Source: an uncultured Clostridia bacterium
Lineage (GTDB): Bacteria > Bacillota > Clostridia > Lachnospirales > CAG-274
Direction: 5' to 3'
Length of the DNA: 58,396 nucleotides
NCBI GenBank assembly: GCA_947589665.1
Contig: CANQBJ010000006.1
Span: forward strand, 1 to 58,396
In this document: positions 37,239-45,691 of the stretch, one piece after another
How the letters are laid out: each line of letters starts with the position of its first letter
How positions within the stretch are numbered: the stretch's first letter is position 1
Notes under the pieces: model-generated
What the model saw: the letters and a program-made list of their open reading frames with translations, nothing else
Databases searched by the model: none
Told to the model about the DNA's origin: nothing
Made by a program: the position numbers and the translations under genes

Positions 37239-38759
37239 ATGAATGATCAGGAAAGAGAGTACTTTACGGCATTGACTAAAGACAGAGCCGAAATAGCAGA
37301 TATTATGGAGCGTCCTGCGGTAAGGGGCTATAAGGACAGTGTTGTGGAAAAATATTCGGATCAGGCACACTTTATATATGAGCTGCTGCAAAACGCAGAC
37401 GATGCTTATGCAACCGAAGCAAGATTTGTGCTGGAAAAGGACCGACTGATTTTTGCCCATAACGGTACAAGGCACTTTTCAGTTTCAGATCCGTCTAATG
37501 AAGACGAGGACTCAAAGAATAAAAAGCTTGGAGATATTAATTCCATTACATCTGTAGCCAATTCAAACAAGACTGATGCCAATATAGGCAAATTCGGAGT
37601 AGGCTTCAAGGCAGTTTTTCAATATACCGCAACGCCTCATATTTACGACCCTGAATTCAGATTTAAAATCGAAAGATTTATAGTACCGATTATGTTGGAG
37701 GAAGATTTTTCCGGAAGAAGAGATTATGAAACATTGTTTGTATTTCCTTTCGATCATGAGGAAAGAAATAAAGCTAAGGCATATACGGATATTTCGGAAA
37801 AGCTCAGAAGTCTTTCCTATCCCCTGCTTTTTCTAACCAACCTGAAAAGCATTAAATTTGAATATGAAAGCGTAAAGGGCTCTTATGGAAAAAATACACT
37901 GCAGGAATACACATATGGCAAAACATCTGCAGAAAAAATATGCTTTATCCAAAATATAGGCGATAATGAATATAATAAAAAGATATGGCTTTTTTCACGC
38001 ACCGATAATGACAATAAGTATTCTGTAGGTTTTTTTGAAGATGAAGAGGGGCATCTCTGTCCTTCTCTGCAGCCGGCATTCTGTTTCTTCCCCACAAAAG
38101 AAACTACAGGTCTTAATTTTATAATTCATGCTCCATTTTTGCTTACAGACAGCAAGGAAGGTATCAGAGCGGGTATTCCTCACAATGATAATATGCTGAA
38201 GCTTCTGGCTGAACTGGCGGCTGACGCAATGCTTTATTTTAAAGATATCGGTGAGAGAGAAGGTATAAAGCTGATAGACGATAATATTATATCGGTTATA
38301 CCTACAGATGAAGAATTATTCAATGATCCGAAGGACAAAAGCAGGGTATCTTTTCTGCCGTTTTATAAGGCAATTTTGAATAAGTTCAAAAGCTCGGAAT
38401 TAATACCTTCCTCTGACGGATATGTTGACTCTAGCAATGCATATTGGGCAGCAGTGCCTCAGCTTCCTCAACTTTTTTCCGATGAGCAGCTTGGTCTGAT
38501 AACGGAAAATAAAAATGCACAGTGGGCTTTTACAACACTTGGCCGTGATGAGGTAAATAGAAATAATAAGGCTCTGTTCAGCTACATAGATTCTCTTGTA
38601 AAAACAAGTATTAATGAGGATGCCATTATAAGCGGACGTTCAAGAAACTATTACAATCGTACACTGAATGCTCTTCAGAATCTTGAAGGTGTTAAGGGCA
38701 TAACACAGGAATTTATTGAAGCGCAGCCCATACACTGGCTACATAAATTTTATAAATGA
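37239..38759 (+). CDS. Sacsin-type HSP90-like ATPase, 5' part of a broken ATPase-helicase gene
   Basis: This 506-codon part encodes an HSP90/GHKL-type ATPase of the sacsin N-terminal kind. The N box is FIYELLQNADDAY (near residue 45) and the glycine box is IGKFGVGFKAVFQYT (near 117), with a long lobe after it. The frame stops at TGA 38757-38759. The very next codons continue the same frame without a start (LSETKHRTDAARKKP and onwards), so the TGA looks like a mutated TGG within KFYKW-LSETK. A truncated ATPase may still be made, because the ATG and a moderate AAGGGA site are intact. It lies 33 bp after the RecD-like gene. The whole gene, up to 41603, would encode about 1,455 residues. Confidence 0.75.
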   Translation: MNDQEREYFTALTKDRAEIADIMERPAVRGYKDSVVEKYSDQAHFIYELLQNADDAYATEARFVLEKDRLIFAHNGTRHFSVSDPSNEDEDSKNKKLGDINSITSVANSNKTDANIGKFGVGFKAVFQYTATPHIYDPEFRFKIERFIVPIMLEEDFSGRRDYETLFVFPFDHEERNKAKAYTDISEKLRSLSYPLLFLTNLKSIKFEYESVKGSYGKNTLQEYTYGKTSAEKICFIQNIGDNEYNKKIWLFSRTDNDNKYSVGFFEDEEGHLCPSLQPAFCFFPTKETTGLNFIIHAPFLLTDSKEGIRAGIPHNDNMLKLLAELAADAMLYFKDIGEREGIKLIDDNIISVIPTDEELFNDPKDKSRVSFLPFYKAILNKFKSSELIPSSDGYVDSSNAYWAAVPQLPQLFSDEQLGLITENKNAQWAFTTLGRDEVNRNNKALFSYIDSLVKTSINEDAIISGRSRNYYNRTLNALQNLEGVKGITQEFIEAQPIHWLHKFYK

Positions 38760-39782
38760 CTTTCGGAAACAAAGCACAGAACAGATGCGGCAAGGAAGAA
38801 ACCAATATTTCTTAATCAGGAAGGAAAAGTTGCTTCTGCTTTTGATGAAAAAGAGCAGCTTGTGCTGTTTTTGCCTGTAAAGGATGTTATCGGATATAAT
38901 GTAGTACACCCTGAGCTTCTTGCCAACCCGGATACATATAAATTTGTAGAACAGATAGGTATAAAGGAACCATCTTTGAGAGATCAGATATACAATAAGA
39001 TACTTCCTCTGTATGACAACGGCAGGGTTATAGACACCGACCCTCATTTTATGCTCTTTTACAAATATTACTGTGAATGCTCAAATGCTGAGGTCGAAGA
39101 ATTCATAGGGCTTATCAGAAAATGCAAATTTTTGACATATTACAAAAATGGCACAGAATACAGAGACTCTGCAGACTCTATGTATCTGCCTATACCCGAA
39201 TTGTTGGCTTATTTCGAAACAAAGCCTGATACACGCTTTATAGCTCTTGACAAATACAAGGAGCGGGTAGGTCTTGAAGGTGAAAAACAGCTTATGGAAT
39301 TTCTTAGAGACTTAGGCATAAAAAGCAATATATGCCTGCTTGAAAGAACAATTGATGAGTATGAGGCAAAAAAAGAAATTTACCGAAACCTTACAGTAAA
39401 AACAAACGTGAGTGGCATGAAATTTATATTGATGGTCTCAGTGAAATAATTGATTTTATTACATCTAATCGGGATAAATCAAAATCCATACTCCTTTGGA
39501 ATAGCCTTCTGAAAATAATTGAGTATAACTGTAGTGTGAATAGAAGCAGCGATCTTTCCTCTATTTGTTCTGCATATTAAGGACAGGACAAAAACCGTTG
39601 CCATTGAGGTAGCAAGTATAAAATCATATACTCTGCGGGTCAAGCTTAAAAATGGTGCAGATATTGATGGAATAGACCTTGATTCTGTTACCTCAGTAAC
39701 AATAGATACAAAAAGTCCTACATTTCTGCTTGAGGAGCTGAGAAAGCAATTTATTGATCTGGACTATGAGGATAACTTCAAT
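38760..39782 (+). pseudogene. Middle part of the broken sacsin-ATPase/helicase gene
   Basis: Coding sequence continues in the original frame from 38760 (VLFLPVKDVIGYN, IPELLAYFETKPDTRF) to about 39370. There an A7 run (39368-39374) appears to have lost one A. The sense frame then moves to the next register (KPYSKNKREWHEIYIDGL, DKSKSILLWNSLLKIIEY) until about 39560. A one-base gain there restores the first register (FVLHIKDRTKTVAIEVASI), which runs into the helicase part at 39783. The two frameshifts compensate for each other, but with the upstream TGA the gene cannot give one protein without recoding. Confidence 0.7.
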
Positions 39783-41603
39783 ATGCAAAAAAATCTCTGC
39801 AAAAATATTGAATTTGTTTTCGGCCCTCCGGGAACAGGCAAAACCACACACATAGCCCAAAATGTTCTGTTCCCTATTATGAACAATAATAAAGAATGCA
39901 AAGTACTTGTGCTTACTCCGACCAATAAATCTGCAGATGTTCTTGTCAGCCGTATAATGGAGGTCTCAGGCAAGGACCATTCCTATGAGAACTGGCTTGT
40001 TCGGTTTGGCGCTACAGGAGATGAAAATATCGAGCAAAGTCCCGTATTCCGTGACAAAACCTTTGATATAAGAAAGCTGTCTAAAAATGTGACTATTACT
40101 ACAATAGCCAGATTTCCTTATGATTTCTTTATGCCCTTCGGCACAAGAATATTTTTAAACGGAATAAACTGGGATTATATAATCATAGACGAGGCTTCTA
40201 TGATACCTATTGCCAATATAGTATTTCCTCTTTATAAAAAGACTCCGATAAAATTTATAATCGCAGGGGATCCTTTCCAGATAGAGCCCATAACCTCAGT
40301 GGGTATATGGAAAAATGAGAATATATATACAATGGTAAGGCTTGATTCCTTTACTGATCCCCACACAATACCTTATCAGTATAAAATAGAGCTGCTTACA
40401 AAACAGTACAGAAGTATTCCGGCTATCGGCAATATATTCAGCAAATTTTCATACGGAGGTATTTTGAGGCACCATCGTAATAGCTTGACTCAGAAGGCAT
40501 TAAATCTTGGAAGCGATCTGAATATTAAGACATTAAATATCATTAAGTTTCCTGTGAGTAAATACGAAAGCATATACAGAGCCAAACGTTTACAGCACAG
40601 CAGCGCATATCAAATATATTCGGCACTGTTTACTTTTGAATATGTTTCATACATATCAAGAGCTATAGCTGAAAAATACAAAGGAAGGCTATACAAAATA
40701 GGCATAATTGCGCCATATCGCGCACAGGCAGACATGATAGATAAGCTTCTGGCGTCAGAAGATCTGCCGAAGGAGGTCGATGTACAGGTAGGAACGATAC
40801 ACGGCTTCCAGGGTGATGAATGTGATATTATTTTTGCAGTATTCAATATACCTCCGACTATTACCGCCTCTAATGAAATGTTTCTGAACAAACGAAATAT
40901 AATAAATGTCTCTATAAGTCGTGCAAGGGATTATTTATTCATTATAATGCCCGATGACAATACAGAGAATATTTCAAACCTGAAACTTGTCAAACGTGTT
41001 GAGGGACTTATAAAGGAAACTGAGGAATGGAGCGAATCCCTATCTCCGGATTTGGAAAAAATTATGTTCGGGGAGTCCAATTATCTTGAGAAAAATGCCT
41101 TTTCAACCAGCCATCAAAGTGTAAATGTATATGGTCTGCCGGAGAAACGCTATGAGGTCAGAACAGAGGATACTGCCGTAGATGTTCAGATACACAAAGG
41201 CATTTCAAGACCTGCTTCTTCAGACAGCCTGCAAAACTATATTACGAGTTATGACCACGGCAACACAATAAAGGAGGCTGCGGCAACCATTGAAACCGAT
41301 GATGACGATATAATTCATATTCCCAAAATACTGCGTGAAGCTGCATTTAAGGTCAATGTTTCGGGCAAATACAAGGGTACATACTATATGGTTCCCCTTG
41401 CCGGAAAACTGAAGGATTGGAATATTAAAAATTTAGTTCCCATGTTTATTCCTGTTACGCGTTTAAGCAAAAGGAGGTTAATGCCTGTATATGTGACGAA
41501 AAAGGCTCATATTATATATATATTGAGAAGCCATTTTAATGAATATAATAAAGAAATAATTAATTCACAGGCTCTGGAGCTTGTAAATTCACTTCACCAA
41601 TAG
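39783..41603 (+). CDS. SF1 (UPF1/DNA2-like) helicase, 3' part of the broken gene
   Basis: This 606-codon part encodes a complete SF1 helicase core: Walker A FGPPGTGKTTH (near 39822), Walker B IIIDEASMIP, motif III IAGDPFQIEPI, motif IV-like KQYRS, motif V GTIHGFQGDECDIIF and motif VI VSISRARDYLFII. The C-terminal 170 residues are not recognised. The frame continues upstream of ATG 39783 (LLEELRKQFIDLDYEDNFN), and no ribosome binding site precedes that ATG. This is therefore the 3' part of a longer ATPase-helicase gene rather than a gene in its own right. Whether it is expressed is unclear. Confidence 0.7.
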   Translation: MQKNLCKNIEFVFGPPGTGKTTHIAQNVLFPIMNNNKECKVLVLTPTNKSADVLVSRIMEVSGKDHSYENWLVRFGATGDENIEQSPVFRDKTFDIRKLSKNVTITTIARFPYDFFMPFGTRIFLNGINWDYIIIDEASMIPIANIVFPLYKKTPIKFIIAGDPFQIEPITSVGIWKNENIYTMVRLDSFTDPHTIPYQYKIELLTKQYRSIPAIGNIFSKFSYGGILRHHRNSLTQKALNLGSDLNIKTLNIIKFPVSKYESIYRAKRLQHSSAYQIYSALFTFEYVSYISRAIAEKYKGRLYKIGIIAPYRAQADMIDKLLASEDLPKEVDVQVGTIHGFQGDECDIIFAVFNIPPTITASNEMFLNKRNIINVSISRARDYLFIIMPDDNTENISNLKLVKRVEGLIKETEEWSESLSPDLEKIMFGESNYLEKNAFSTSHQSVNVYGLPEKRYEVRTEDTAVDVQIHKGISRPASSDSLQNYITSYDHGNTIKEAAATIETDDDDIIHIPKILREAAFKVNVSGKYKGTYYMVPLAGKLKDWNIKNLVPMFIPVTRLSKRRLMPVYVTKKAHIIYILRSHFNEYNKEIINSQALELVNSLHQ

Positions 41604-41605
41604 AA

Positions 41606-41787
41606 ATGCTTATTTTGTTACTTTCGTCAGTTACAGCAATAAAATACAGGGCAAGGCAATCTAATTTGACAAGAGGACAACCGAAATAGGCAGATATGCT
41701 TGCGCTTATACTCAGATACGGCGAATTTACAGGCGTAGGAAAAAAACGCCGATTGGTATGGGCGCCGTAAAATGCACTATAATGTAA
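41606..41787 (+). pseudogene. Remnant of cas6 (CRISPR endoribonuclease), 3' end
   Basis: The frame reads VTAIKYRARQSNLTRGQPK, a TAG (41687-41689), then ADMLALILRYGEFTGVG. One A is missing from an A7 run (41740-41746). The next register then gives KKTPIGMGAVKCTIM and a stop at 41785-41787. The joined string GVGKKTPIGMGAV matches the Gly-rich C-terminal motif typical of Cas6. Nothing of the N-terminal two thirds remains, and no other cas gene or CRISPR array is visible in the window. Confidence 0.55.
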
Positions 41788-41830
41788 AGCAATATTAATA
41801 AATAAAGCTAAAGATTTTACAAACAAGTAT

Positions 41831-42047
41831 TTAACCGTCGGTTAAGTCTCCCGCTTCTATAAGCGGCAGGCTGGCCATAGCATTGCGTGCCATTGCTCGC
41901 TAAGCATCCAACCTAAGCAACCAGAGTACTTGCTTTTGTGTTCAGCAGGGGTACAAGCTTCTGCTGAATACAAAGGCTTTGATAAAAGCCGTCGGTTATG
42001 AGTACGTAGCGAAAGCGTAGTACGAATATCCTTGACTATATCGGCTT
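41831..42047 (-). repeat. Structured dispersed repeat, copy 2 (TnpB-end/omega-RNA-like)
   Basis: This copy matches copy 1 (528-680) in the same orientation over both halves. It has the same CCGCTT/AAGCGG hairpin, the long stem (with one G-U pair) and a closing helix (41831-41839 with 41989-41997, one mismatch). About 65 extra bases (41865-41935) lie between the first hairpin and the long stem. No transposase or tnpB gene is next to it. It sits between a cas6 remnant and a secreted protease gene. Confidence 0.6.
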
Positions 42048-42170
42048 TACATTTATATAAAATTTGAAACGGACTTCTTTAAGAACTATTTATAGAGTTT
42101 ATGAAGTGAAATTTGATTTGTGAAACTTGTAGTACGGTGTGATAAATGTTGTTATAAAGGGGGTATCGGT

Positions 42171-44423
42171 TTGTATAAAAAGCACTTTTTTATGAGAAGG
42201 CAGCTTTGTACAGTATTCATTCTTTGTTTGCTATTATCAATAGCTTCAGTAAACGGAAAAGCGGAGGAAACAGCCCGTGTTTATAACGGGTTTTCGGGTA
42301 TATATCAGCAAATCTGCATAGACGGTAAAATCCTGCGTCAAAGCGGCGATAGGTTTATTTTAGCCGAAGGTCCCGCTTCCGATAAAAGCGATTTATTTCT
42401 GCCTAGGGACATGGGCGATGGCAGCTTTGCCTTTGAGAACAAGGAAAGTGAAAACCGCATAGCTACGGCAGAGATCGGCAGCGTTCTTCCGGCAACGCTC
42501 TATAATATCCGCAAAGGACTTACAGTTCATACAAACGATTTTGCAGGTCTTGACGACAATACGCAGCACTGGATTTTGGAGAAGAAGGACAAAACGGATA
42601 CATATTATCTGAAAAGTCTGGACAACAATGTCTATATGGGCGTTTCGGGCGGCGAACTGACCGCAGCTGCGGAAGATGAAAGAGCGGAAATATCCTTCCT
42701 GCCGATGCCCAATGAAAGTCCGCTGTATCTGCTGTCCTTGCAGCCAGGGTATTATACCCTTCCTGAAAATCAGCGTACCCAGATAGAGCGTGTCTATGAG
42801 AGCGTTGCGGGGGATGTATTTGAACCCTGCAGTCCCTATGATTCGGGAGAAAAGCAAACGCCCCGCGCGTTGCTCGACAAGTATTATTACGAAAAAATCA
42901 AGGACAAGAATATGACCGAGGATGCATTTCACGAAAACATTACATGGCGGTTTGAACATGCTCTCGGCTTTGCCTATGTGACCAAACAGATGAACTCCGG
43001 CTATAACGTGAGCATGGATCTTCCCGGAACAGAGGGCGTGCGCTACACGTTTGAGCCCGCAGACAAGCCGTTCACGGAAGAGCCGTACGGAACACAGTAC
43101 TTTACATATATTCTCAAAATTTACGATAAGGATGATGACGGCAAGGAGCGTGTGCAAACCATAAGAATGTCTATTCAGGACAGCAATGTAGGCAGGAAAA
43201 ATGCGCAGACCTTTTGCGAAGTAATGGCGCACATTCCCTATGAGCTCAGAAATCATATTAAAGATGCCACATGTTACAAAAGCCCAAACCCCGGCAGCGG
43301 AGTATACCAATGCTACGCCACGCATCTTAATATAATACTTTCAAGCACGACGGCGGCAGAATCTATGATAGAGAGTATCGTTCACGAGCTGGGTCACAGT
43401 ATCGACTTGTGGTATTACGATGGGTATTCACGGTTTTCGATGAAAACGGAATGGGAAAATGCCATGAAATACGATTGCTATTCGCTCTCAGACTATGCTT
43501 ATACGAGCAGACTGGAGGATTTCGCCGAATTTTGCCGTTTTTATTTTACCGGCTACACAAAGCAGGACTGGCGGCGGGCAATCATGATTCTCTGCCCGGA
43601 GCGTTACAGGCTGTTTAAGCGCGTGCGCATGAAGGTCATGGACGGCTATTCCCTTTGGGACGACAGCGAACGGGACAAGGAAATTAATGTATCTTTTGAC
43701 TATAATGATGGCGGAGTGACTCCGAAAGAGAGCAAAGCGGCGAAGCAGTATTCGTACTACCGTGAGGTTATGCCCGCCGAACCGACTCGACAGGAACGGG
43801 AGTTTCTGGGCTGGTACACGCAGATGACCGGAGGCGAAAAAGTAATCGGCAGTCAGCGGATCATAGACGGTGAAGATCACACATTGTACGCCCATTGGAG
43901 CGACCTTCCCGGAAAGGAGATTACCATTCGCTTCGACCCGGCTAACGGCGAGAAGGAAATCGTGGTAAGGGTAAGGAAAAACACGCGGATAAAGGAGAAA
44001 ATCCCCGACCCTGTCCGCAAGGACTATAAATTTTTTGGCTGGTGTACGACATGGACGGATAGGCTTACCGAGCGATTTGATCCGGTAGATGATTTGGTCC
44101 TTTTCGACGAGGACGAGGTGCTTTTAAGGGCGCAGTGGGACCCACTTCCCCACACAAGTGTTGAATTTAAAGGTGAGGACCTTTTGGGTACAACTATGTG
44201 GCACGTTGATTTTCAAGGGCTGGCGCCATGTACGATCATTCTGGCAGGATATAAAGACGGCGTTCTTACGGAGATCAAGAGCGAGAGCTTTGACGCAGCC
44301 TATTCCCGAGGTGATTTTAATATGACCACGGATTTTGACACGCTGAAGGTCATGACATGGAACAGCCTTGATGGAATGATTCCTTTGTATGAATGTGTAA
44401 CAGTTGACAGAAAGGGAGAGTAA
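42171..44423 (+). CDS. Secreted ATLF-type metallopeptidase with InlB-B-type repeats
   Basis: About 750 residues from TTG 42171, which follows AAAGGGGG at a good distance and gives a clean signal peptide (MYKKHFFMRRQL, then CTVFILCLLLSIASVNG). Residues 30-210 form an unassigned region with a beta-trefoil-like feel (YLKSLDNNVYMGV). The peptidase domain has HELGH (His405, Glu406, His409) and a probable third zinc ligand at Glu453 in EDFAEFCRFYF. This layout resembles anthrax-lethal-factor-like (ATLF) peptidases, including clostridial Pro-Pro endopeptidases. Two InlB-B-type repeats follow (FLGWYTQ...LYAHW; FFGWCTT...LLRAQW), then a C-terminal beta domain. There is no SLH or sortase signal. It shares its repeat type with the giant surface protein nine kb upstream, so both may act at the cell surface. 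Confidence 0.75.
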   Translation: MYKKHFFMRRQLCTVFILCLLLSIASVNGKAEETARVYNGFSGIYQQICIDGKILRQSGDRFILAEGPASDKSDLFLPRDMGDGSFAFENKESENRIATAEIGSVLPATLYNIRKGLTVHTNDFAGLDDNTQHWILEKKDKTDTYYLKSLDNNVYMGVSGGELTAAAEDERAEISFLPMPNESPLYLLSLQPGYYTLPENQRTQIERVYESVAGDVFEPCSPYDSGEKQTPRALLDKYYYEKIKDKNMTEDAFHENITWRFEHALGFAYVTKQMNSGYNVSMDLPGTEGVRYTFEPADKPFTEEPYGTQYFTYILKIYDKDDDGKERVQTIRMSIQDSNVGRKNAQTFCEVMAHIPYELRNHIKDATCYKSPNPGSGVYQCYATHLNIILSSTTAAESMIESIVHELGHSIDLWYYDGYSRFSMKTEWENAMKYDCYSLSDYAYTSRLEDFAEFCRFYFTGYTKQDWRRAIMILCPERYRLFKRVRMKVMDGYSLWDDSERDKEINVSFDYNDGGVTPKESKAAKQYSYYREVMPAEPTRQEREFLGWYTQMTGGEKVIGSQRIIDGEDHTLYAHWSDLPGKEITIRFDPANGEKEIVVRVRKNTRIKEKIPDPVRKDYKFFGWCTTWTDRLTERFDPVDDLVLFDEDEVLLRAQWDPLPHTSVEFKGEDLLGTTMWHVDFQGLAPCTIILAGYKDGVLTEIKSESFDAAYSRGDFNMTTDFDTLKVMTWNSLDGMIPLYECVTVDRKGE

Positions 44424-44443
44424 GTATACACAGCTTCGCGTGG

Positions 44444-44899
44444 TCAGCTTGTCGAAAAAGCATGGTGTTTACCAGACTTTTTCGACAAGCCGGGCATTGC
44501 AAAACAATGCTCTGTTAATTCATCATATAAATTCAATGTATTTATATACAGCCAATTATAAAAGTATGTTTTGGACTCTGTTTGGAATGTTAAGCCGTTA
44601 ATAAAAAACTTAATAATCCTACCGCTGTTTTTCAGACGTTCATCTTTCTTTGCTTGTCTTGACGTAACATTTAATAAGTCCTTATAAGGATATCCTTTCT
44701 CAAATACTTTACTGGCTTGAAATGCTGATTCAACAGAAAATTCTTTCCCATTTAGTGTTTTTATCATAAGATTAAATGAACTTAATTTTATGCCTATTCA
44801 ACTTCTGATTTACTCGAAATAACCACCTTCCTTGTAAGCCCTTATCCATTGTTCATTGTGTTCATGGAAAAGGCTTTTTTCAGTAATAGTTTCTGTCAT
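44444..44899 (-). pseudogene. Broken DUF6977-like gene
   Basis: The frame from 44767 to 44444 reads NGKEFSVESAFQASKVFE, YPYKDLLNVTSRQAKKDERL, KTYFYNWLYINTLNLYDEL. I recognise this as the C-terminal half of a small conserved family (DUF6977-like, function unknown to me). Upstream in the next register comes IGIKLSSFNLM, and before that ISSKSEVE after a stop. A start with a good site (CAGGAGG, ATG at 44899) gives only 29 codons (TETITEKSLFHEHNEQWIRA and on). The C-terminal codons run into the hairpin at 44447-44490. The gene has lost an internal piece and at least one reading register. Confidence 0.5.
44447..44490 (+). terminator. 14-bp hairpin after the protease gene
   Basis: GCTTGTCGAAAAAG (44447-44460) pairs perfectly with CTTTTTCGACAAGC (44477-44490). 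It starts 23 bases after the stop codon. There is no T tract, so it may be a transcript end-stabiliser or a repeat rather than an intrinsic terminator. Confidence 0.45.
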
Positions 44900-44929
44900 A
44901 TTTTTGCCTCCTGTTTTAACGGCTTTTTG

Positions 44930-45035
44930 CCGAAATATACTTACACTGATGTTTGCAGACCTTGAGCTGCGGAGGGTGGATTTGAACCACCGACCTTCGG
45001 TTATAGATCTGATCTGACCGTATTCCGCTGAATGT
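44930..45035 (-). pseudogene. tRNA 3'-half remnant, second copy
   Basis: On the minus strand a perfect T-arm (44975-44991) and acceptor 3' strand CTCCGCA (ending at 44968) follow ATAACCGAAGGTC, which looks like the 3' side of a tRNA-Met-type anticodon arm. The 5' half is missing. Similarity to the copy at 10605-10707 extends to both sides (GAATACGG, CAGA, TCAG before it; a CTCAAGGTCTGCAAACAT-like stretch after it). Confidence 0.55.
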
Positions 45036-45201
45036 GAATTTTTGGCGTTGTCGGTACTATGAACGGGGCTTATCTTTTCATCAGGCTCGGCAGAGGAGAC
45101 ATCTGTTCTGTTTTTTTATAATTACATTATTGCGTCATAGCTCTGTAGCTTTATATTGTCAGCGTAAACAGTAAAAATGAAAGCATAAACAACAGGAAAA
45201 T

Positions 45202-45230
45202 TTGGCAAATATGTGATAAAATAGTATCAG
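45202..45230 (+). promoter_or_regulatory. Possible promoter
   Basis: TTGGCA (45202-45207), 17 bp and TATCAG (45225-45230) lie 35 bp before ATG 45266. The -10 is weak. Confidence 0.35.
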
Positions 45231-45265
45231 GGAAGGTGTAAAGTATAGTTAAAGGGAGAATTGAA

Positions 45266-45655
45266 ATGCCATTATACAGTATATATAAATTTTCATATAA
45301 TTCTGAAGAGAACAAACAAATGAGCATAGAATTTTTCAGAAATATTCTGGGAGAGGGCTTTGAAAATGCTTCTCCTGAGGAAATGGGGGAGGCTCTGTCC
45401 AATATCTATATAAACAGACAAAGCCTTAAGGGAAGGAAAATAGATGAGGCGGCAAATCTTCTGAGAGAAAGCCTTGATGTATCAAGCCACAACACCGCCA
45501 TGTTCAGGGACAACGACGGCAGCTTCAAGGCCTTTGACAGCAATAACTATATATCTATGCTCTACAATGGCAAAATCAAAATAAATAAGGATGAGGAAAC
45601 CACAGATAAGGTAATTAAAGGGGAGCCAAATGCGGTTGATGAATTATTTGGTTAG
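45266..45655 (+). CDS. Hypothetical protein, 5' part of a gene split by TAG
   Basis: The 129-codon frame starts at ATG after AAAGGGAG. It opens MPLYSIYKFSYNSEENKQ and shows helical, charged sequence with a possible Asn/Asp-rich turn region (MFRDNDGSFKAFDSNNY). No family with known function is recognised. It ends at TAG 45653-45655, but the same frame stays open on the far side (ETGKENTDDALN) and joins the next listed segment. The intact gene would have had about 329 codons. Confidence 0.6.
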   Translation: MPLYSIYKFSYNSEENKQMSIEFFRNILGEGFENASPEEMGEALSNIYINRQSLKGRKIDEAANLLRESLDVSSHNTAMFRDNDGSFKAFDSNNYISMLYNGKIKINKDEETTDKVIKGEPNAVDELFG

Positions 45656-45691
45656 GAGACAGGCAAAGAAAATACAGACGATGCTCTGAAT

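Noticed and set aside
38757..38759. Selenocysteine or other recoding of the in-frame TGA
   Set aside because: No SECIS-like hairpin stands out right after it, and two further frameshifts downstream make loss of function the simpler explanation.
42393..43325. 310-codon minus-strand frame
   Set aside because: It lies fully inside the protease gene, which has motifs, a signal peptide and a ribosome binding site; the opposite frame shows none of these.
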